Numbered from the stretch's first letter, positions 11,817 to 21,968 are shown. The stretch: 64,000 nt of DNA from Pegoplata infirma (GCA_963921195.1 OY992537.1:180374065-180438064), one strand, 5' to 3'. The notes: generated from the letters alone by a model not told the origin. Numbers and translations: made by a program.

Positions 11817-13055
11817 TTTATACCCTCCAACCACAGTATGGGGGTATACTCACTTTGTCATTCCGTTTGTAATATCGGTCGGGGACCCCATAAAGTATAT
11901 ATAACATTGATCTATGACAAGGATCATAGAAGTAAATAGGATGTCCAGAACTTCAAGTTCCTGATAATGATGTTGCTCAGTCTGCTCAGTCTGCTCAGTC
12001 TGCTCAGTCTGCTCAGTCTGCTCAGTCTGCTCTCCCAAAACAGGGGTCTTGTGGACTGTCCACAGGGGCCTTGTGGACTGTCCACAAGACCCCTGAACAT
12101 TAACCAGTAAAGCGTTCAAAACAAAGAAATCGAAATTTGGCAAACATTTTGAAAAATTTTCGATTTAAATTTTAAAAAAATGAGGAATATTAAGAAAAAT
12201 TCCAAAAAAATTATTGAAAATACTAGGAGGAACCAAAAATGAATATTTATTTTCTTATTTTTGAAAATTTAAAAAATTTTCATTCTTTTTTATTTTTTTT
12301 CCCCATAAATATTCATTTTTGGTTCTTCTTAGTATTTTCAATAATTTTTTTGGAATTTTTCTTAATATTCCTCATTTTTTTAAAATTTTAATCGAAAATT
12401 TTTCAAAATGTTTGCCAAATTTCGATTTCTTTGTTTTGAACGCTTTAATGGTTAATGTTCAGGGGTCTTGTGGACAGTCCACAAGGCCCCTGTGGACAGT
12501 CCACAAGACCCCTGTTTTGGGAGAGCAAGCTGAGCAAGCTGAGCAGGCTGAGCAACGTGATTATCAGGAACTTGAAGTTCTGGACATCCTATTTACTTCT
12601 ATGATCCTTGTCTATGATCGATTCTAAGACATTCTGTGAATGTCCGTCTGCCCGTCTGCCCGTCTGTCCGTCCGTCCGTCTGTCTGTAGATAACACAATG
12701 CAGTCCAAAATAAAACAGCTGGACTCCTGAAGTTTGGCACAAAAATGTCTCATATTAATAGGTAGGTTAAGTTCGTGAATGTGCAAAATCGGGCCAGGGG
12801 GAAAAAAGTTCCCCTTGAAGAACTGAACCAACATCTAAAAAAATACACTTTTTTTACATGTTTTTTTGTATTTTTGTTTAATAAATGAAACATTTGGAAT
12901 ATTTATCGCGATGGGGAGGTGCTCTCAAAGTCCCCTACTGACCCCCATCAACCCCACCCCCGCAAAAAACGCCCCTGACAATTTTTTTTTTTTTTTTTTT
13001 ACATTTTGGAGGGTATAAAAGATTCGGCACAGCCGAATTTAACACTCTCACTTTT
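11817..13055 (+). mobile_element. DINE/INE-1-like element, copy B, split by a foldback
   Basis: The 5' part (TATACCCTCC, CATTCCGTTTGTAA, CCCCATAAAGTATATA) runs to 11917. The 3' part resumes at 12611 with TCTATGATCGATTCTAAG, the CCGTCTGCCCGTCTG microsatellite, and a terminal TTCGGCACAGCCGAA hairpin at 13023-13037. Between them lies the 693-bp foldback element, so the DINE predates it. The final CTTGTTTT is degenerate here. Confidence 0.8.
11918..12610. mobile_element. Near-full-length palindromic foldback, 7-bp TSD TCTATGA
   Basis: The ends are exact inverses: CAAGGATCATAGAAGTAAAT on the left, its complement on the right. An exact 7-bp duplication TCTATGA lies at 11911-11917 and 12611-12617. 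Almost the whole element is two arms meeting at a short loop near 12250-12305. Each arm has a 9-bp repeat, six GCTCAGTCT copies at 11975-12028 against three inverse copies at about 12529-12555, plus GTGGACTGTCCAC palindromes. A 7-bp duplication is known for some P-superfamily elements, including Galileo and 1360. That assignment is inference only. The mirrored ORFs inside are by-products of the palindrome. Confidence 0.8.
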
Positions 13056-14335
13056 TTTTTTAATTCAATTAAAATGTTGAAAACCATATTTGAATGTCTT
13101 TTATTCCTGGGAAGGACACCTTGGATTTCCAAAATCAAAATTTTGTATTAAAGCTTAGAATGGCCTTTTAATGCTGTAAAATTTTCAGAGAGATGTTTTT
13201 TCGTATTGTTGAGCAATTAATTTTTAAAGTTTGTTAGATCGCCAAATATTTGATTTTTTTCAAAATTTTGGCAAAAAATTTAGCTTTATCACCAACTTTA
13301 TAAATTTTTTGCTCGACAACACAAAAAAAAAACAACTCCTGAAATTTTAACAGCGTTAAAAGGACATTCTAAACTTTAATAAAAAATTTTGGTTTTGGAA
13401 ATCCATGGTGCTGTTGATAGGATAAAAAGACATAAAAGGATAAAAGGACATTTCAATTTAACAAATTGTTTTTTTTTTATTTCTAAATTTAAAATCTTCA
13501 TAATTTTATCAACAATATTGTCACAGAAAGTTTTTTTGTACCTACAACTAACGGTTTCCGAGTAAAAAAGCACAAAAAACTGTCTACAGCCAACTATTTG
13601 ATTTTTTTTTTCAAAATTTTGAAAAAATTCAAATATTTGGCTCTCTAACAAACTTCGAAAATTTATTGCTCAATAATACGAAAAAAAAAACACCTCTCTG
13701 AAATTTTAACAGCGTTAAAAGGGAATTCTAAACTTTAAAACAAAATTTTGCTTTTGGAAATCCATGGCGCCCTTCCCAGGAAAAAAGGACATTCAAATAT
13801 TGTTTTTAAAATTTTTTGTTAAATTTTAAAATTTTTTTTTTTTTTAATTTTAAATCTTTATAATTTAATCTACAATATTGTTTTAGTAAGATTTCTTCGT
13901 ACGACTTACGGTTTCCGAGTACAAAAATGTTAAAAAACTGTCTAAAAGTCAATATTGTCAAAAAGTATTGATCCAAAAAAATATATGGTTTTTAATCATT
14001 TACGAAGCTCTATCAAATAACAAAAAAATAAACAAAATTGGCGATCCGTCAGTTAAATATTTTTTAAACGCCTATATCTTCCAAAGTATTGATCCAAAAA
14101 AAAATATATATATGATTTTTAATCATTTACGAAGATCTATCAAATAACCAAAAAATAAACAAAATTGGTGATCCGTTGGTTAAATTTCCCATGGATTTGC
14201 TCATTTATGCCAACCTTCAGTACCCTTAGAATTGTATTTCGAAGTTTAATGTGTTTTTTATCTCGTATATTCGCGAAAAAACCTTTCGGAATTTTCAAAA
14301 TCGGTGTCCCAAAAAAATGTAAACTATTTTCCACC

Positions 14336-14710
14336 GGCTAGTTTCATTTTTTCTTTATAGCCTAGTATTCTATTTTTTACGGTGAAAATTTCACTTAAAC
14401 TTTAAACGCCTCAAAGCGCAATAAAACATTTAAAAATCAACAACTTTTGACAATTATAAGAAAGAAACGATCATAGCAAAACTAAAATGTCAATTTTTCA
14501 CTACAATTTAAAATTCCCGTAAAATCGAACAGAGTACTATGCTTAATCACAGAAAAAAATTGTTTTTTGGGCTAATTTTTAATTAAATCATTGTTGTATT
14601 AACAAATAATTTAATTGTATTAACAAATTGTTTTGTTAAATAAAATATCAATTATTTTCTTTGTTAATACAATTATTTTTTTTTTTTTTAAACAACAACG
14701 ATTTAATTGA
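14336..14710. other. AT-rich spacer, nothing identified
   Basis: It has several TTGTATTAACAAAT-type short inverted motifs between 14590 and 14690 but no defined element ends and no coding frame. Confidence 0.4.
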
Positions 14711-14713
14711 TAA

Positions 14714-15844
14714 CACTGCGTGACAAAACTAACCACTATTTTAGAAAACAAGAGGTACGACCATCATTTCTATATATTTCGGACATGCTGAATCGAATGG
14801 CGGAATTTTCAAAGCTAATGATTTTTAAATGCTATGGCATGGAAAACAAAGATATAACTTGTAGCAATATTTCTAATGTAAATTTGGTTTGAAGCTTTTC
14901 ATCTTAAGCCCTTTAAATCGCGGATTTCTTAATTTTTTTACGTTTTCGCGAAATTAACCCCTAAATTGGTCTCTGATAAAAAACTTGCATTTTGTGGATC
15001 ATAAAGGTACCCATGACACTACGAATAGTGAACAAAAAACATATATGTTATTTGGACCATCATGATGAAAATCGCGAAAAACCGTTTTTTTGTATATGGC
15101 AGCATCACATTACGAGATGATTTAAGGCCCCATCTTTTAGTATATAATGTGGGAACATTAAATAATGAACTGACCCAAAATTTGTCCAAAAAAGTTTTCA
15201 TTTGCAAAAGTTATCTTAACAAAAACTATAATTTTCGCATAGAAAACACTGAAATATTAGTTTTTGTTAAGATAACTTTTGCAAATGAAAACTTTTTTGG
15301 CCAAATTTTTGGTGAGTTAGTTGTTTAAGGTTACCACATTATATACTAAAAGATGGAGCCTTAAATCATCTCGTAAAGTGATGCTGCCGTATACAAAAAA
15401 ACGTTTTTTCGCGATTTTCATCATGATGGTCCATATAATATAGCTGTTTTTTCCCACTATTCGTATTGTTAGGGATGCCTTTTTGATTCACTAAAAGCAA
15501 GTTTTTTATCGAAGACCAATTTGGTTGTTAATTTCACGAAAACCTTAAAAAATTAAGAAATTCGCAAATTTAATGGCTTAAGATGAAAAGCTTTAAACCA
15601 AATTTGCATAAGAAATATTGCTACAAGTCATATCTTTGTTTTCCATGCCATAAAATTTAAAAATCATTAACTGTGCAAATTTTTTGGTTAAAAAACTGTA
15701 TCTAAATCAGCAAATCTTTACCGACATTTTGCAAGAAAACTGTACCATACATCGAAAAACGGAGTACGCCATTCGAATCAGCATGTCCGAAATATATAGA
15801 AATGATGGTCGTAACTCTTGTTTATTTTTTAGTGTTCCGCAGTG
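14714..15844. mobile_element. 1.1-kb near-palindromic TIR element downstream of tj
   Basis: The left end CACTGCGTGACAAAAC and the inverted right end CACTGCGGAACACTA begin two arms of more than 500 bp that remain highly complementary up to a centre near 15246 (GTTTTCATTTGCAAAAGTTA and its complement). A 3-bp TAA flanks both ends (14711-14713, 15845-15847). Termini starting CACTG with a 3-bp duplication are compatible with CMC or PIF/Harbinger-type elements, but this is not decisive. There is no transposase. It lies about 515 bp beyond the distal tj stop codon. Confidence 0.65.
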
Positions 15845-15887
15845 TAATTAGATTGAAATAAAACATTTTTAATTCCATAAAGAAGAT

Positions 15888-16070
15888 TTGCAAGAAGTTG
15901 CTGCTGCGGGATTTGGCTGTGAAATTCAAACATTGAGATTATTTCTATTAAAATTTAGTTATGCCGAAAGAATTAAGGAACGACTGCCAATATTTAATTG
16001 TGACAACCAAATTCAACTTGCTTTCAGCTGGAAATTAGCAATTTGGTTTACATATGTAACACTAACCTGA
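15888..16070 (+). other. Unassigned 60-codon ORF opposite the tj 3' flank
   Basis: The frame encodes a protein-like sequence (AAAGFGCEIQTLRLF, then SYAERIKERLPIFN and a WKLAIWF end) with less biased composition than the flanks. It starts 44 bp after the palindromic element and runs antisense to the probable tj 3' UTR. I do not recognise it. It could be a remnant of a transposon protein or of a host exon. The start codon is uncertain, since the frame is open upstream without a clear ATG context. Confidence 0.2.
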
Positions 16071-16154
16071 AGCCTCTAACAGGTGATCTAATTTTCCTTT
16101 TTAAAAAAATTTCAGTTTTTGAGAGTTTTTTTTTTGTTAAATTCAACGAAAGTT

Positions 16155-16160
16155 TTTATT
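16155..16160 (-). terminator. Candidate tj polyadenylation signal AATAAA
   Basis: On the minus strand AATAAA lies about 200 nt beyond the distal stop codon of tj at 16360. It is the nearest canonical hexamer downstream. Such hexamers are common in AT-rich DNA, so it is only a candidate. Confidence 0.35.
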
Positions 16161-16359
16161 AATAGTTCTTTTGTCATAAAGTTAAATTTCGAAACGTTAA
16201 GTTTACACGATAGCATCTTTTTTTTTCATTTAGATTTTAATTAAAGTCTTTTTAAAAAACTTAAAAAAAAATTAATTTGTATAACAAAACTTAAATAAAA
16301 AAATTTTAAATTTCTAATTTAATAATCTTAAAGCTCTCAGTATACTTAAGTAACTTAAC

Positions 16360-16581
16360 TCAGTTTGCCGCGGCCGCCGGCTGGGCTTGCTGAAGCTGTG
16401 GCTGCTGTTGCGGTTGTAGAGTTGTGGAATGTTGATTAGGAGGTGTATGATGGTGTTGCGTTGTTAAATGTTGATGATAACGCGAAGCTGAAGAGGACCA
16501 TTGATGAGCCGGATGATGATGGGGATGATGGGCATGATGCGAATGATGATGATGATGACTAGCTGCGGCGGCTAATTGACG
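16360..16581 (-). other. tj: Candidate translational-readthrough extension of tj
   Basis: Directly after the TGA at 16582-16584 the same frame stays open for 73 sense codons and ends in TGA at 16360-16362. The extension is Ala-, His-, Gln- and Pro-rich (an Ala run, many His clusters, a final Gln-rich LQPQQQPQLQQ segment and Ala run). That matches the low-complexity style of the rest of the Traffic jam protein and differs sharply from the AT-rich 3' flank that starts immediately after the second stop. The first stop is TGA followed by C, the leakiest stop context in flies. Alternatives are a recent nonsense mutation or a sequencing error at one base. The distal protein end would then simply be the normal C-terminus. 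Confidence 0.6.
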
Positions 16582-17904
16582 TCAAAGATAAAATTCCGGT
16601 GCACTTTGATTTTCTGTATTTAACTGTTGATGAGCACCACCGCCACCTGCAGATGCCGCACCACCATTTAGGGTTATAACACTTGACGGTGTCCCTGTAA
16701 CGGAACCATTTTGTGAAGAGGAACTACCACCACCGCGTAAACGTTGTTTTAATTGATCACGTTCTTGACACACTCTCGTATATTCCAATTTTAAACGATG
16801 CAGATCTTGATTCAATTGACGATTTGTTTTTTCCAATTCATGTCGTTGATGCAGTCTCTTCGAGCGACAATTTTGTGCATAACCCCGATTTTTTAAAGTG
16901 CGACGTTTCTGTTTCAGTCGTACAACTTCTTCTCTGGGACAACCATGTAGTCGTTTGTTTAATTCTCGTACCGTTAGCGTGGTTAAGAGATCATCATCTA
17001 TACAATCATCTAAACCCAAATTACTGGATGTTGAATATTGACCAGAACAAGTACGCGGGGAATTAGATGAAGATCGTGTTGAGCAAACAGAATGTGGTCG
17101 ATTTGAAAGATGATTGCTGCCATGATAATTTGGATTCGTATGCATAATAGTTGTGGGATTGTTGGCGGGTCCATTAGTAATTATACCATTGGGATAGGGA
17201 GATGAATGCATATTGATGGGAGTCAAGTGTTCTATTGTCTGGAAATGGTGATGGTGATGATGTTGAGCCTGCATTAAGTGGTTATGATGATGATTAGCTG
17301 CTGCTACAGATTGCACATATTCTCGATGTCTTTCCCATTCTTCATCTTGTGACGGACCCGTTAGGGGCCGTAAATCCAATGGTTGAGGCTCTGATCTCAT
17401 TGAGTTGGGTAGCCACATCATTTCCTGTGTTAAACCTGCACTAGGTGGCACGGGAGCTCGATGATGGGGGGCATAATGAGAACTAGGAACACCCGGGTAA
17501 ACCTGAGCACAGGTACTTTCGGTTGGAGAACCTATAACAGGTGGAGTTTCTGGTGGTGTAGAGGGTACTCCGCCGGGTACTGAAGTATTTACTAATATTG
17601 CCTGACCCGCCATGGGACCATGAATATACATTTCTGGTGGTGGCGATAAAGGTGGTATGCCCCTTCTTTCGTCCATGTGTGACCAACTAGTCGGGAATGC
17701 TCTCATTTTTATTAAAGGCTCTACGGGACGTTCTTCTTCCTCAGTTGCTACGGCTGAGGGTTCGGTGGTCCAGGTAATTTTTGCCGCAGCTATTGGACTA
17801 TGATCTTCACGTTTAACACCAACGGCTGAGGTACCATCCTCCAAATGTTCTAGTACAAATTCTTGTACATATTGATCAGCGAGGTTCGGATCTTCCATTT
17901 TCAT
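16582..17904 (-). CDS. tj: Traffic jam, large-Maf bZIP transcription factor
   Basis: The frame gives 440 residues from the ATG at 17904. A second in-frame ATG at 17898 has the stronger AAAATGG context, so either may be used. The open frame further upstream has no ATG. The N-terminus ([20 protein letters not shown]) resembles the conserved Maf N-terminal activation segment. The middle is rich in Pro, Ser and His, with a [10 protein letters not shown] run. The Maf extended homology region, basic region and leucine zipper occupy about residues 301-389: [17 protein letters not shown], then the basic [20 protein letters not shown] (about 331-350, with the Maf-type NRGYAQNCR core), then heptad leucines. 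In Drosophila this nuclear factor binds MARE sites and controls gonadal somatic cells and some neurons. The coding region has no intron. The family assignment is firm. Orthology to tj is inferred from the fly context and the single large-Maf gene of flies. Confidence 0.93.
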   Translation of the reverse strand: MKMEDPNLADQYVQEFVLEHLEDGTSAVGVKREDHSPIAAAKITWTTEPSAVATEEEERPVEPLIKMRAFPTSWSHMDERRGIPPLSPPPEMYIHGPMAGQAILVNTSVPGGVPSTPPETPPVIGSPTESTCAQVYPGVPSSHYAPHHRAPVPPSAGLTQEMMWLPNSMRSEPQPLDLRPLTGPSQDEEWERHREYVQSVAAANHHHNHLMQAQHHHHHHFQTIEHLTPINMHSSPYPNGIITNGPANNPTTIMHTNPNYHGSNHLSNRPHSVCSTRSSSNSPRTCSGQYSTSSNLGLDDCIDDDLLTTLTVRELNKRLHGCPREEVVRLKQKRRTLKNRGYAQNCRSKRLHQRHELEKTNRQLNQDLHRLKLEYTRVCQERDQLKQRLRGGGSSSSQNGSVTGTPSSVITLNGGAASAGGGGAHQQLNTENQSAPEFYL

Positions 17905-18366
17905 TGAAGGGCAATTAGAGGTGGGTGCGGAACGTTTTAAAAAATTAAACCCGTTTAAAAAATATTCCAAATTTTACGTTTAGAAATCGCGTTTGTATGC
18001 CAAAACATCCATTTAATTTAACACTTTAAACAATATTCAGTTGAAATTTTATTTTTCAAAATTATTTTTCACAAAATAACTGTTGCATTACAAATTCTTT
18101 TCTTATTTTTTTTCAAAATTTTTTTAGTAATTTTTTTTTTTTAATTTTGAAAAACACTTTTTTATTTATATAAAATTTTTTAACTCAGCGTTTTTCTTTC
18201 TTCTTTTCTATAAACCGTTTAATATTTTTTTTAACATTTATTTTCTATATTAGATTTTTATTGCTTATTTTTTAATTTTTTATCGCAACCGTCTTTAAAG
18301 AGTTGGCGGTAACGACTAACGATTATTTGGTTTATAAAAAAGGGTGTCCGTCTGCCTGCTTCAGAA
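17905..18366 (-). other. Probable 5' leader of tj
   Basis: On the minus strand this AT-rich stretch lies between the candidate TATA box and the tj start codon. It has no recognisable coding sequence and includes long T/A runs at 18040-18260. An in-frame stop (TAA at 17974-17976) lies upstream of the open part before the ATG, so translation cannot start further upstream in this frame. Confidence 0.35.
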
Positions 18367-18368
18367 TG

Positions 18369-18382
18369 GCCGAGTCAAGCAC
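18369..18382 (-). promoter_or_regulatory. MARE-like half site near the tj promoter
   Basis: On the minus strand the sequence TGCTTGACTCGGC resembles the Maf recognition element TGCTGACTCAGCA with one inserted base and one mismatch. It lies next to the candidate TATA box of tj, so autoregulation is conceivable. Single short motif, no independent support. Confidence 0.25.
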
Positions 18383-18392
18383 TTTTTCCAGG

Positions 18393-18400
18393 TATATATT
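18393..18400 (-). promoter_or_regulatory. Candidate TATA box of tj
   Basis: Minus-strand ATATATAC sits in a locally GC-richer patch (18340-18420) about 490 bp upstream of the tj ATG. It would place transcription start near 18366. The surrounding AT-rich DNA makes chance TATA motifs likely, so support is modest. Confidence 0.35.
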
Positions 18401-19136
18401 GGTCATATAGCTGAGCTTCGCGTTTTGTCGTATTTTTTTTATATTTTTTCGTCGTCGTTTTTTTTTTATTTTTTTGTTTCACAACCGTTTTGACACGCGT
18501 CGTTGTCAGTTCTTATTGGAATTCTTTGGCAGTCTAGTAGTCTGCTAATGTTGTTGGTTTCAAAACAACACTGTTTGGATAAACCAATACAAGTGCATGT
18601 TTGAGCATGTCCCAACATCCGCTTCTGGTTTTCTAAGAAGCAACAATGGGTCGCCACCCTTTTTATTAATAAACCGGTGTTATTTTGCGCGCTCATTTTC
18701 TCTTTGACTCTTTGGGAAGATTTTGTTATTGTTACTGAATTGTGTTTTCGTTTTGAGCTTTCACAAAGGGTTGCAATCTCTTCATCTCTTTGTGTTATGA
18801 GAATTTATTTTAAAGAAAAGCTTTTTTTACAGTTACATTGTACAGTGGTTTTATAATATTATTTTTGCACTTAAAAAAAAATAGTTTATTAAAAGTATAT
18901 GAAAAGTTTTTAGCAAATCAAATTAATAGAACTTTGGTTATTTATGTACAAATGTGTTTTTATTTCTTCACCCAACGATTTTTTAGATAACCCCATGTTT
19001 TCACGTTGAAACATAGGACCGTAGGAATGCGACCAATAATGAAACGATGCAACAGTCTGGTACAACCTCAAACCCAAAACAGCGGCTAGGAGTTATAAAC
19101 GTAGCGCACTCATTAAACTAAAGTGTAACACACTGT
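18401..19136. other. Upstream flank of tj
   Basis: No gene or repeat end was recognised. A 76-codon minus-strand frame at 18466-18696 is Cys-rich but lacks any recognisable domain. The stretch contains moderately complex sequence (18480-18720 and 18960-19130) that could hold regulatory elements of tj. Confidence 0.4.
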
Positions 19137-19144
19137 ATTTTCCC

Positions 19145-19594
19145 TAGTGTCCGACCGAATGCACCTTTTTTGGCCGTAGCCGAAGCCGAATATTCAGCCA
19201 CATTTTTACTATTCGGCCGAAACCGAAGCCGAATATTCAAAAAAAAAATTATTTATGTCGTAAAAACAAGGAAAAAAGTGAAACTCGACTTGTCGGAATA
19301 CACAAATGTTTAAAAATGTTGTCTAGAACGATTTAATTTGAGACAAAAACTTCTTTTAGGCATTGTTGTAAATGAACATTTTTTTGAGTGTAATTTTTTT
19401 TCGATCGAAAATTTTTTTTTGAGTGTAAAATCTTCTTTTTGCTTCAAAAACACTTAATAAAATGTTTTTGTGGCTTCTAATGTTATTTAAAGTGTGTTTT
19501 TCAACACGTGAGTACAAAATTTATACAATTATTCGGTATTCGGCCAAAAATGTGGCCGAAGCCGAATAGTGGCCGTATATTCGGTCGGACACTA
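19145..19594. mobile_element. hAT-like MITE, TSD ATTTTCCC
   Basis: An exact 8-bp duplication ATTTTCCC flanks it (19137-19144 and 19595-19602). Both ends are TAGTGTCCGACCGAAT in inverted orientation, and the subterminal region has repeated GCCGAA/TTCGGC blocks. The TAGTG terminus with an 8-bp duplication is typical of hAT. It is 450 bp with no coding capacity. Confidence 0.85.
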
Positions 19595-19602
19595 ATTTTC
19601 CC

Positions 19603-19907
19603 TATTACAAAGAAAATATCAACTCCAGCCAGATGTTGAATCAAGCAGCGACGAAACGCACTATTTTCATGTACGAAAAAGCTCGTTGGGCTGAGCTCAA
19701 CGAGTTCTTTCAGCTTTTCAACTGGATGATAATATTGATGCCGCTTCGGAAATGATAATAAATGTTAAAAAGCTTGGAATGAAATTATTCATTTCCACGA
19801 AGCTTTTTTCGAATAAGCCAAGAGTGTTGGTTTAACCAGACGTGCATGAATGCAGTCAGATCCAGAAAGGGAGTATTCAGTAACTGGCGTGATGACAAAA
19901 ACCATGT
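19603..19907 (+). pseudogene. Jockey-type ORF2 relic (linker between endonuclease and RT)
   Basis: Translation gives YEKARWAELNEFFQLFNW and then, one frame over, DNIDAASEMIINVKKLGMK and SNKPRVLV. This is the pattern of the region between endonuclease and reverse transcriptase in Jockey/CR1-group elements. It has one frameshift and a stop. It ends exactly where copy 1 of the 292-bp repeat begins. It is not simply the missing 5' part of the Jockey element at 22411, because the two overlap in protein position. Confidence 0.5.
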
Positions 19908-20121
19908 TTGCGAAATAATGTAAGAGACAAAAAAGTTGAAAGAAAGTATGAAGTGAGATTGAAATTGCTAGAAATAGAATTGTAGTGTTGGAAACTGTCA
20001 AAATTTATTCTGTAGAAACTATAAATATTCACATATATAAAAAACAGTTTTCATTAACAAGACAAACCGACATTTAAAATCCTACTGATGATGACACTAA
20101 CTGGGGTGTTTGAAACCGGTA
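19908..20121 (+). repeat. 292-bp repeat, copy 1, left part
   Basis: It is nearly identical to 22118-22331 (a few substitutions over 214 bp). Together with 21891-21968 it makes a 292-bp unit interrupted at CGGTA by the Transib-like element. It contains a hammerhead-like core: CTGATGA at 20085-20091, GAAA at 20112-20115 and the ACAC/GTGT stem between them. The insertion cuts the downstream GGTAT/ATACC hairpin. Confidence 0.75.
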
Positions 20122-20698
20122 CACATTGGGTTCAAATGATGCCAAAGTGGCGATTAATTGAAATTTATAAATGAAGTTTTTGTTATAAAATTTGGTATGG
20201 GGTAAAAGTAGATAAAATTCTGCAACACTAGTTATCAAAATCAATCAACTAAGTTGTTTACTTTTTTTTCGGTGAGCTGTCAAAGTTAACAAATTATTGC
20301 AGTTTTTGAAAAAAGTAAAAAAATTTAAATTTTTTACAATTTAAGCGATTATTAGTGGTACTAAGTGTTTTAAAAGAAAATCTTTTATAATGGAACCATA
20401 AACACCAGGGATTAAGCTAAATTTTTAATTTTTTTTTGTTTATAAAAATTGTGTCTCAATGTTTTTAATAATTTTTTTAAAAAGGGTCCAAAATTGGGAT
20501 ATTTTCCATATTTAATGGGCCACACATATTAAGTTAGTAATAGTTGGATTTAGTTTTGTGGATTTCAAAAAAGTATAGGATATCAGCTTTTATTTAAAAT
20601 AAAAAAAAGTACGGACAATGCCCGGCCCTTTTTTTTTATTCCCATTTTTGTGTAAAAAGTTTGGGTATCATTTATTAAACAAATCCATTATATGTGTG

Positions 20699-21330
20699 TT
20701 TTTACCCATCAACTACAGTATGGGCTTACACTCACTTTGTCATTCCATATGTAACGCATCGAAATATGGGTCTAGGACCCAACAATGTGTATATTATTGA
20801 TCACTGATCGATTCTAAGACATTCTGTGACTAACAGTGTGTCCGTCCGTCCGTCTGTTGTTGAGCACAACATAAAGTACATAAAACAAAAGCTAGAATCC
20901 TGAAGTTTGTCACAAATATGTATAATGATCATAGGCTGGTTAAGTTCTTGAACGAGCAAAATCGGACCAGGGGGGAAAAAGTTCCCCCTTGAAGAACTAA
21001 AACTACCCCAGAAAAATATTTTTTTTACAAGTTTAATTTGTATATTTGTTCAATAAATGAAACATTTTAATGCCATATGAAGTTCATCGACCTGAATTTG
21101 AACCAAGGGGGATCAGAAATGCCAATTTTTTCGGTCCGTCCCTTTTTGGGGGCGTGTATAGAAAAAATAATTTAAATAATGATAAATTTGTATTAATTAG
21201 GTGCAAAAACTGACATCTATTTTTTTGGCAACGTTTATCGCGAGGGGAAGGTGTCCCCCATAGTCTCCCGGTAAACCCCCCCCCCCCCCCCCTACGCGAA
21301 AAAAACGTCTCCTCCATTTGTTTTTTGTAG
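20699..21330 (+). mobile_element. DINE/INE-1-like element, copy C, 3' end not found
   Basis: It starts TTTACCCATCAACTACAGTA, then CACTTTGTCATTCC, GATCACTGATCGATTCTAAG, the GTCCGTCCGTC microsatellite, and the AAATCGGACCAGGGGGG...TTCCCCCTTGAAGAAC block shared with copies B and at 63640. It holds a C tract at about 21277-21291. The terminal hairpin and CTTGTTT are missing or degraded. Nested in the Transib-like element. Confidence 0.65.
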
Positions 21331-21840
21331 CTTTATTACATGTTCAAGGGTTTCGTTTTTTTTTCCAAAAACATAAAAAACGACTAAAAGATTAAAAAAA
21401 AAATTTTTTTGTTAAATTTTTTTTTCTAAAATGCTGTGTTTTTATGTATTTATGATAATTCCTTAATAAAAAACTATAATATTCCCATAAATCACTTTTT
21501 TCAGATAAATTTGTACATTTATGAGATTTTGTGAAAAACAAAAATTGGATTTTAAAAAAAAATTATAATAATATAAATACATATTATGCGTTCTTTCTTT
21601 AATTACTTTGAGAGCACATTATGTGCACTTTAATTTCCATTTTTTTTTTATTAATTTATCGCTTTTCATTCCAAAGTTACAGCAAAAATTGTGAACTATA
21701 ACCCTTTTTTCCAAAAAATAAAAAAACGCCTAACAGGTTAAAAAAAAATTTTTTTTCCAATTTTTTTTTTCCAAAATGTGTATTTTTACGTGTTTATATT
21801 ATGTCATCAATAAAAAAATATAATATTCTAAAACTACTGC
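21331..21840. other. AT-rich interior of the Transib-like element
   Basis: No ORF or repeat end is seen. It has two similar phrases (CCAAAAACATAAAAAACG at about 21363 and CCAAAAAATAAAAAAACG at about 21711), suggesting an internal tandem duplication of about 350 bp. Confidence 0.35.
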
Positions 21841-21890
21841 TTATCTGAATTAATCGCCATTTTGGGTACCATCGAACCCACTGTGCGGTA

Positions 21891-21968
21891 TAGGAAATAC
21901 CAGAAATGTCTATAATTTTTAGAAATTCAATTTTTCTTCCGCATTTTTTCAACTTGAACCTTATAACA
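21891..21968 (+). repeat. 292-bp repeat, copy 1, right part
   Basis: It matches 22332-22409 almost exactly (TAGGAAATACCAGAAATGTC onward) and follows directly on the right CGGTA duplication of the Transib-like element. It ends at TTATAACA like copy 2. Confidence 0.75.

Larger units (their letters stand above)
11331..14335. repeat. Large inverted-repeat locus split by MITE and DINE insertions
   Basis: The arm at about 11400-11620 is the inverse of about 13860-14170 (compare ACTGACGGATCACCG with CGATCCGTCAGT, and the shared GGAAACCGTAAGTCGTACGA). The segment 13090-13860 carries further internal inverted blocks, including ACAAAATTTTGTATTAAAG and its complement. The same family fills 7440-8640. 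The loop was later invaded by the small MITE at 11628-11808 and the DINE copy at 11817-13055. No coding sequence is recognised. Confidence 0.5.
20122..21885. mobile_element. Transib-like TIR element, TSD CGGTA
   Basis: The left end is CACATTGGGTTCAAATGAT, and the inverted right end is CACAGTGGGTTCGATGGTA. Both continue to a shared TGGCGATTAATT block. An exact 5-bp duplication CGGTA lies at 20117-20121 and 21886-21890. A 5-bp GC-rich duplication and a CACAGTG-type terminus are hallmarks of Transib, the RAG1-related superfamily. The uninterrupted target sequence exists at 22318-22340, confirming both ends. The 1,764-bp interior has no transposase and contains a DINE copy. Confidence 0.75.

Noticed and set aside
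11850..12627. Two similar ORFs sharing GSCGQSTRPLWTVHKTPVLGEQ
   Set aside because: They are mirror translations of the two arms of the 11918-12610 palindrome, including its 9-bp repeat. There is no sign of selection for protein.
16713..17066. 117-codon plus-strand ORF across tj
   Set aside because: It is the antisense shadow of the tj bZIP coding sequence.
18466..18696. 76-codon Cys-rich minus ORF upstream of tj
   Set aside because: Cysteine spacing fits no known zinc finger or secreted peptide, there is no signal peptide, and it lies in the presumed promoter region.
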